Shown: positions 35,950 through 42,582 of the stretch, one piece after another
Layout of the letters: each line of letters starts with the position of its first letter
How positions within the stretch are numbered: position 1 is the stretch's first letter
From: Tetrahymena thermophila SB210
Lineage: Eukaryota > Ciliophora > Oligohymenophorea > Hymenostomatida > Tetrahymenidae
Direction: 5' to 3'
Assembly (NCBI RefSeq): GCF_000189635.1
Contig: NW_002476451.1
Span: 1-42,582 of the forward strand
Length of the DNA stretch: 42,582 nt
The notes under the pieces: generated by a model
Told to the model about the DNA's origin: nothing
What the model saw: the letters and a program-made list of their open reading frames with translations, nothing else
Database searches by the model: none
Program-made: the position numbers and the translations under genes

Positions 35950-36290
35950 TAGTCTTGTTTGTAGTTTATTTTTTTAATAATGAATTTCTTCTTTATTAAA
36001 ATATTGGTTGTGATATAGTTATTATCTAAAATAATGTATATATTAGTATATTATACAAATATATTTAATAATATTTTATAATATACCTATATTATTAGTA
36101 TAAATTCTAATTTATATGTAATATATTAAATAAAATTATATATTAAAGCAAAAAAATTAGTTTTTAATAAAAAATTAAAAGGCCTTTCTTTTTTATAAAA
36201 TCACAGGTAGATCTATCAGATAAATTCTGACAAATTAAAATAAAAAAAGCAAGAAGACTACTTAGCATTCAAATTTTAAATAAAAAGTTA

Positions 36291-36338
36291 TTGAAATTCC
36301 GCTGACATTATGTATGTATCCAGTCAGCGGAATTTCAA
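36291..36338. repeat. Perfect 16-bp inverted repeat (hairpin)
   Basis: Arms TTGAAATTCCGCTGAC (36291-36306) and GTCAGCGGAATTTCAA (36323-36338) are exactly complementary, with a 16-base spacer. The arms are much richer in GC than the surroundings. It lies about 193 bases before the P8 ATG. It does not match an element I know. Confidence 0.9.
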
Positions 36339-36479
36339 AACCTTTATTAGCAATATATATACTTATTTAATACTCAAATTACAATTAAGTAATAAATAAA
36401 TAAACTATTCAGGATAGCTATACTAAAAAATTAATTAATTTTTTTATTTAGTAAATTAAAACCACAAAAAAGAATTAGT

Positions 36480-36490
36480 AGTAGAAGTAA
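36480..36490 (+). promoter_or_regulatory. AGTAGAAGTAA leader motif of P8
   Basis: AGTAGAAGTAA lies 51 bases before the P8 ATG, in a block nearly identical to that of P7. Confidence 0.5.
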
Positions 36491-36530
36491 ATTTATTTTG
36501 ATAGTAAGTATTAATAAAGGCAACTAACTA

Positions 36531-38834
36531 ATGATTTGTTTAAAATTTGATTTATTTTCATCTTAGTTTTTTTTTAATATTGGTACCTAACAAACTAAGA
36601 AGGGAACAATTTTAGGAACTATTCTTTCATTTATTGTCTTGTTTAACTCTTCTGCTTATTTAATTTATTTAGTGTATTAATATGCCACTAATAAATTAGA
36701 TCCAACATTTAGATCTTAAAGCTTTATAAACGACAATAAAATTGATATGGAGTTAAATAGTGACTTAGTTGGGTTTAGATTCGAGTATGATACTAATCTA
36801 AGTATAGACTTGCTTTAAGCTTAAAATAATAAAACATATTTAGTCTATATTGCCTAGTTTTAATAGGCTAATCAATCAAATTCGGTAGCTTTTAATCTTG
36901 ATATTATTGATTGCTAAAATCCTAGTCTTATAGGCTTTAAATGCTTGGATTTTTCAAAGATTTCTAACTATACCTTTTCACTCGACACTTAAAATAATTT
37001 GTAAACTTCAATTATTATAATGACTTACGGTTGCCTGGATTTGGACAGTTTTAAGACATTTATTCCAGATAATTGTGCAAATCAAACAGAAATTGATAAT
37101 GTAATTAATGGAATAAATGGTGTTTTACGACTAAAACTCTACACCAGTCAGTTTAATACAACCTCATAGGAAATTTAAGCAAATTATAGAAACACATATA
37201 TTTATACAATCGCTAACCAATCAATTGCGTCTAGGATCAAGACATAAAAGTAAGTTACAAAGGTTAAAAAAGGATTGATTATACAATCTGAAATGACTTT
37301 TTCTTCTCCAATATAGTATGACAAGGAAGATTACAACTATGATAGGACATATGCTCTTGAAAATATAGGCTTTTATTGCTTCAGCTAAGCAAATTTGTAC
37401 CCAGACGAGCTAGTTTAGTAAATTTAAATTGAATTTCCCACTCTTCCCTAAATTTTTGCTCAAGTTAATAGTATTCTTACTTTACTTATGCTTTTGGGAG
37501 TTATTGGTAGAGCTATTTCTAGGTATTCAATAAAATAAGATTTTTTTATGCTTTTCTTCAAACATTTATTTTAAGCAAATTACTTATTGATGCAAGATGC
37601 TGAGTAGACCTAACAACAAATTTAATTGGATGATAAATGCTAAGAATAATTTTAATAGCATAAACAAGAAACATTACAAGTCAAAACATAATAATTAGAT
37701 TAAAAAGATCAAAGGGTAGTAGAAATCAATTAATTAGAGGCAAATAATATTAATGAAGAAGAAGAAGAAATAAAAAATCAAGATGAAATAAGTTAATCTA
37801 AATCAATTCCTTTATTTTGTTATACACCTTCGTTAATTAAAAGTTATCAAAATCAAAATAATAATTTAGAAAATTAAGAAAAGGAATAAAAGTCATATTA
37901 CAATAGCACCATTAAGCTTAGAAAAGAGCTTATTTAAATAAATTAAAAAGGAAAATTATCAATTGAAAATGATTCTCCTCGGCTAAGCAGCCACTCTATA
38001 ATTTAAAAATCTAGCATGTTTAATAAATAAACTTCAAGAATGAATTCTGAAACTATTTTTTCTATTTAAAGTTAAAAATCTAAGATAAATGATGTTTAAA
38101 AAAAGGAATAAAACCACCTTATAGGTAATAACCTAGAAGATGCTAAGAAATGTGAAGAAAATAAATAATTTCAATGCTTTAAAAATCAAAGTAATAAAGA
38201 AAAAGAGGAAGTAGGTGAGTGTTTAAAAAAGTTAAGTGTTCTTTAAGATAGAAAAGTTTATGCAAAGATGAAAAAATAAATATTTAGAATAGTGTAACTA
38301 CCATTCATTACTTATATTTAATATTTTTAATTTTAATTAATTAATAAATAATAAAAGATTGTGTAAAAAACGATACAAGTCAGAGGAGATAGAAGTTCTA
38401 AGTTAAAAATAGTAATAAAGGATAGATAATTAGATCAGTTAGGATCTTAGTATCTTAAATTTTATCAAAGATATGATCTTTTTAAAGAAAGCTGTTATGC
38501 TACTTTTAAGGAAAGATTAGTTAGCAGCACTAAATTTGGTAGGATTTTCTACAAGCGCTTAAGAATTAGATTTTAAAAATATTCACTCAAATGCCTAACT
38601 AAGTAACTAATTAATTAATTATCTATCAAATTATTATATATATTATTTATTAATATTAACATATAAAAAGAATAGAAATTAAGTTATTATGAGATGCAAT
38701 ATGCTATTCTATAATCTGAAAAATTGTAGCAGCATTAATTGGAAAAGTTTCTTAAGAGATGCCAAAAAAATTTAAAAATGAATGATATTGATGAAAGAAT
38801 TTTAAATTCTTTATTATAAAATTCAATTTTTTGA
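36531..38834 (+). CDS. P8: two-TM ciliate membrane protein, 723 aa
   Basis: Exons 36531-38293, 38358-38602 and 38671-38834 (introns 64 and 68 bp). N-terminus MICLKFDLFSSQFFFNIGTQ; TM1 contains TILGTILSFIVLFNSSAYLI. The loop has the four invariant cysteines and, unlike P6, P7 and P9, retains a fifth at FYCFS. TM2 follows IFAQVNSILTLLMLLGVIGR. The Gln/Glu-rich tail closely follows P7 but differs by many substitutions, for example DDKCQEQFQQHKQE. Exon 2 and exon 3 are nearly the same as P7, including the ending NSLLQNSIF. Function unknown. A strong hairpin lies upstream at 36291-36338. Confidence 0.9.
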
Positions 38835-39870
38835 TAGTCTTGTTTGTAGTTTATTTTTTTATAGTGAATTTCTAAATATTAAAATATTTATTATTTTATA
38901 TTGTGTATTGGAAAAAATGAGGATTTATTTCTTACAATTTTTTATTTTTATAATGATTTATTTAATCAAATAAAAATTGAATAAAAACTTAAAGATATTC
39001 TTTTGATTAACAAATAATCAGACTTTATACTTTGATTTATTTTGTTGCAAGATTCTAACCTAGTATTATCGAATTTCATACAAATTTTAGAGTTATATTT
39101 TTTTTGTATAATATCTTCAAATAACTTATAATAAAACAATCTATATAATATAAATTTTATTTAAACAAAAAATTTATAATTTTGGCTTATTAAAGTAAAA
39201 TTAGAATTTATCTGAAGATAAATTTTTATTGCTGCTTTTTTTTAATAGAATTCTACAAAATTTCTTATTTCAGTAATTGAACAAAATAAATAAAGTCATA
39301 ACTTTATTAAAAACAAAGAAAAGCTAAATACCATTCAAAAATTTAGTAAATTGAGATCACTATTTTTTTGAATGGCTGATGCATTTGAACATTATTTATA
39401 TAAAAATAAATAATTTTATAATAGAATTTCATTAATAATATTAATAATTTTAATTTATATCAATCTTTATCATTTTTCTATTAACTTTTTAATTAGTTTT
39501 AGCCTTTTTTAAAAATTTTTCTTCAAAAAAAAAATATAATTTGATTACAAATTATAAAAATTGCATCTGGAGGAAAAAAAAAATCAAATTAGGACACTGT
39601 TAATAAATGATATATCATTAAAAATATTTGCCTTATAAAATGAATAAGGTTAATTAAATTCAATTAAATAAATGGAAAAAGAATTTAAACATTTTCAATT
39701 ATAATAAATAATTTAAAGAAAGTAAATGTTTATTGAAAATTACTTAATTTCAAATAAAATGTCTTGAATATATATTTATAATATTTTTTGCTTATATTAT
39801 ATTTTAATTATATTAAATTTAATTTTTCATTATAATTAAATAATTATATATATTTTTAGGACCCTTTGAA

Positions 39871-39932
39871 TGTTGGGCATCTGTGTATGTTGGGCAATTT
39901 ATTCCTAACAAACGGTGCCCAACATAGACAGA
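39871..39932. repeat. GC-rich inverted repeat with internal direct repeat
   Basis: Arms 39880-39896 (ending TATGTTGGGCA) and 39916-39932 (starting TGCCCAACATA) pair over 16 of 17 positions with a 19-base spacer. TGTTGGGCA also occurs as a direct repeat at 39871-39879. The element lies 125 bases before the P9 ATG and stands out in GC content. Confidence 0.85.
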
Positions 39933-40007
39933 GTTTATTGTTTTAAATTTTATATTAAAAGATTAATTAATTTCTTTATTTAGTAAATTAAACCACAAAA
40001 AAGAATT

Positions 40008-40018
40008 AGTAGAAGTAA
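40008..40018 (+). promoter_or_regulatory. AGTAGAAGTAA leader motif of P9
   Basis: AGTAGAAGTAA lies 49 bases before the P9 ATG, in the block shared with P7 and P8. Confidence 0.5.
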
Positions 40019-40056
40019 AATTTTGATAGTAAGTATTAATTAAATAAAAGCAACTA

Positions 40057-42365
40057 ATGATCTGTTTAAAACTTGATTTTTTTTCATCTTAGTTTTTTTT
40101 TAATATTGGTAACTAATAAACTAAAAAAGGAACTATTTTAGGAACTATTCTTTCATTTATTGTCTTGTTTAACTCGTTTGCTTATTTAGTTTATATAGTG
40201 TATTAATATGCCACTAATAAATTAGATCCAACATATAGATCTTAAAGCTTTATTAGCGATAAAAATATTGATATGGCGCTAAATAATGATTTAATTGGGT
40301 TTAGATTCGAGTATGATACTAATCTAAGTATAGAATTACTTTAAGCTTAAAATAATAAAACATATTTAGTCTATGTTGCCTAATTTTATTAGGCCAATCA
40401 ATCAAATTAGGTAACTTATAATCTTGATGTTATTGATTGCTAAAATCCTAGTCTTATAGGCTTTAAATGCTTGGATTTTTCAAAGATTTCTAACTACACC
40501 TTTTCTCTCGACACTTAAAATAATTTGTAAACTTAAATTACTATCATGACTTACGGTTGCCTGGATTTGGATAACTATAAGACATTTATTCCAGATAATT
40601 GTGCAAATCAAACAGAAATTGATAATGTAGTTAATGGATCAAATAGTGTTTTACGACTAAAACTCTACACTAGTCAGTTTAATACAACTTCATAGGAAAT
40701 TTAAGCAAACTATAGAAACTCATATGTCTATACAATCGGTAATCAATCAATTTTATCGAGGATCAAGACATAAAAGTAAGTTACATCAGTTAAAAGTGGA
40801 TTGATTATACAATCTGAAATGACTTTTTCTTCTCCAATATAGTATGACAAGCAAGATTATAGCTACGATAGGAAATATGCTCTAGAAAATATAGGTTTTT
40901 AGAGCTTTAGCTCAGTAAATCTGTTTCCAGATGAACTAGTTTAGTAAATTTAAATTGAATTTCCCACTCTTCCCCAAGTTTTTGCTTAAGTTAATAGTAT
41001 TCTTACATTGCTTATGCTTTTGGGTGTTATTGGTAGAGCTATTTCTAGGTATTCAATAAAACAAGATTTTTTTATGCTTTTCTTCAAACATTTATTTTAA
41101 GCGAATTACTTATTAATGTAAGGCGTTCAGAAGACTTAACAACAAAGTTAATTGGATGATAAATGCTAAGAATAATTTTAATAGCATAAACAAGAAATAT
41201 TACAAATCAAACAATAATAATCAGATTAAAAAGATCAAAGGGTAGCAGAAATCAAATAATTATAGACAGATAGTATTAATGAGGATGAAGAAGAAATAAA
41301 AAATCAAGATGAAATAAGTTAATCTAAATCAATTCCTTTTTTTTATTACACACCTTCGTATAATAAAAGTTATCTATATCAAAATAATAATTTAGAAAAT
41401 TTAGAATTGGAATAAAAGTCATTTAACAATAGCACCATTAAGCTTAGAAAAGAGCTTGTTTAAATAAATTAAAAAGGAAAATTATCAATTGAAAAGGATT
41501 CTCCACAGATAATCAACGACTCTATCATTTAAAAATCAACTCTATACAATAAATAAACTTCAAGCATGATTTCTGAAACTATTTTTTCTATCTAAAGCTA
41601 AAAATCTAAGACAAATGTTGTTTAAAAAAAGGAATAAAACTTTATAGGTAATAACCTAGAATAAGCTAAGAAATGTGAAGAAAATAAATAATATTAATGT
41701 TAAGAAGATCAAAGCAATAAAGAAAAAAAGGAAATAGGTGATTGTTTAACAAATTTGAGAGTTCTTTAAGATAGAAAAGTTTATGCAAGAATGAAAAAAT
41801 AAATATTTAGAATAGTGTATCATTATTTATTTATATTTATTTTTTTTTTTAAATTTTAATTAATTAATGGATAAATAATAAAAGATTGTGCAAAAAACGA
41901 TAAAAGTCTGAGGGGATAGAGGCTCTAAGTTAAAAACAGTAATAAATGATAGATAATTAGATCAGATAAGATCTTAGTATCTTAAATTTTATCAAAGATA
42001 TGATCTTTTTAAAGAAAGCTGTTATGTTACTTTTAAGAAAAGATTAGTTAGCAGCACTAAATTTGATAGGATTTTCTACAAGTGCTTAAGAATTAGATTT
42101 TAAAAATATTCACTCAAATGCCTAACTAAGTAACTAATTAATTAATTATCTATCAAATTATTATAGATATATTATATTTATTAATATTAACATATAAAAA
42201 GAATAAAAATTAAGTTATTATGAGATGTAATATGCTATTATGTAATCTGAAAAATTGTAGCAGCATTAATTGGAAAAGTTTCTTAAGAGATGCCAAAATA
42301 ATTAAAAAATAAATGATATCGATGAAAGAATTTTAAATTCTTTATTATAAAATTCAATTTTTTGA
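40057..42365 (+). CDS. P9: two-TM ciliate membrane protein, 722 aa
   Basis: Exons 40057-41816, 41885-42129 and 42202-42365 (introns 68 and 72 bp). N-terminus MICLKLDFFSSQFFFNIGNQ; TM1 contains FIVLFNSFAYLVYIVYQYA. The loop has the four invariant cysteines and lacks the fifth (FQSFS). It ends FPDELVQQIQIEFPTLPQVF before TM2 (VNSILTLLMLLGVIGRAI). The tail follows P7 and P8, with DEDEEEIKNQDEISQSKSIP. Exon 2 encodes FLKKAVMLLLRKDQLAAL and exon 3 ends NSLLQNSIF. Intron 2 starts with the same ~35 bases as in P7 and P8. It is the last complete copy in the window; the array may continue to the right. Function unknown. Confidence 0.9.
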
Positions 42366-42582
42366 TAGTCTTGTTTGTAGTTTATTTTTATAATTATGAA
42401 TTTTTTATATAAAAATATTTATAATTTTATATTGTCTCTATGTAAAAGCAAAGATTTACTTTCAATTTTTATAAGTTATTTAAATATCTTTTTTATCATA
42501 ACAGAACAAATTGATTGTCTTATATATTCAAATTAGTTAGAATTTTATTTAAAATTTTTTTAATTTTATAATGATTTATTTA
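42366..42582. other. 3' flank of P9
   Basis: Starts with the TAGTCTTGTTTGTAGTTTAT block shared with the 3' flanks of P7 and P8, then AT-rich sequence to the window edge. No new gene start is seen. Confidence 0.55.

Larger units (their letters stand above)
35950..36530. other. Intergenic between P7 and P8
   Basis: AT-rich spacer holding a strong GC-rich hairpin (36291-36338) and, from about 36370 on, the upstream block shared with P7 and P9. Confidence 0.6.
38835..40056. other. 1.2-kb intergenic between P8 and P9
   Basis: The first ~35 bases match the 3' flanks of P7 and P9 (TAGTCTTGTTTGTAGTTTAT). The middle is AT-rich without coding signal. A GC-rich inverted repeat lies at 39871-39932, and the shared upstream block of P7-P9 resumes at about 39960. 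Confidence 0.6.

Overview
The window looks like nuclear DNA of an oligohymenophorean ciliate, most likely Tetrahymena or a close relative. It is extremely AT-rich. Long reading frames appear only if TAA and TAG are read as glutamine and TGA is the sole stop. Introns are short, AT-rich and GT..AG. With the standard code almost nothing of substance is visible. With the ciliate code there are nine multi-exon paralogous membrane-protein genes, three leucine-rich-repeat (LRR) genes and one decayed paralog.

Left part (1-9556, minus strand): gene A (4734 to beyond the left edge) starts with a kinase-like domain and continues into LRRs, each on its own 90-bp exon. The six LRR exons seen lie in a nearly perfect ~404-424 bp exon+intron tandem array. 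The kinase part has a glycine loop, VAVK, DYG and an APE-type motif, but no catalytic loop was found. Gene B (9556-5913) is an LRR-only gene with eleven LRR exons, each exactly 90 bp and phase 2-2, and a one-base frame problem in exon 1. Gene C (13428 to at least 14858, plus strand) is built from the same LRR module. Its 3' end is unresolved.

Right part (10286-42365, all plus strand): nine paralogs (here P1-P9, 722-740 aa) with identical architecture. Each has a short N-terminal segment, TM1, a ~260-residue loop with four invariant cysteines and glycosylation sequons, TM2, a fast-evolving Q/K/N-rich tail, and a conserved C-terminal helical region. Every gene has three exons with the same two intron positions and phases (2, then 1). 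P2/P4 (with P1), P3/P5 and P6-P9 form subgroups. P7-P9 are recent copies that are near-identical even in introns. A decayed C-terminal half (26186-27155) lies between P4 and P5. Seven of the nine share an AGTAGAAGTA motif 43-51 bases before the ATG, while P3 and P5 share a different leader. No function is known to me. The setting suggests a lineage-specific, rapidly duplicating membrane-protein family flanked by modular LRR genes.
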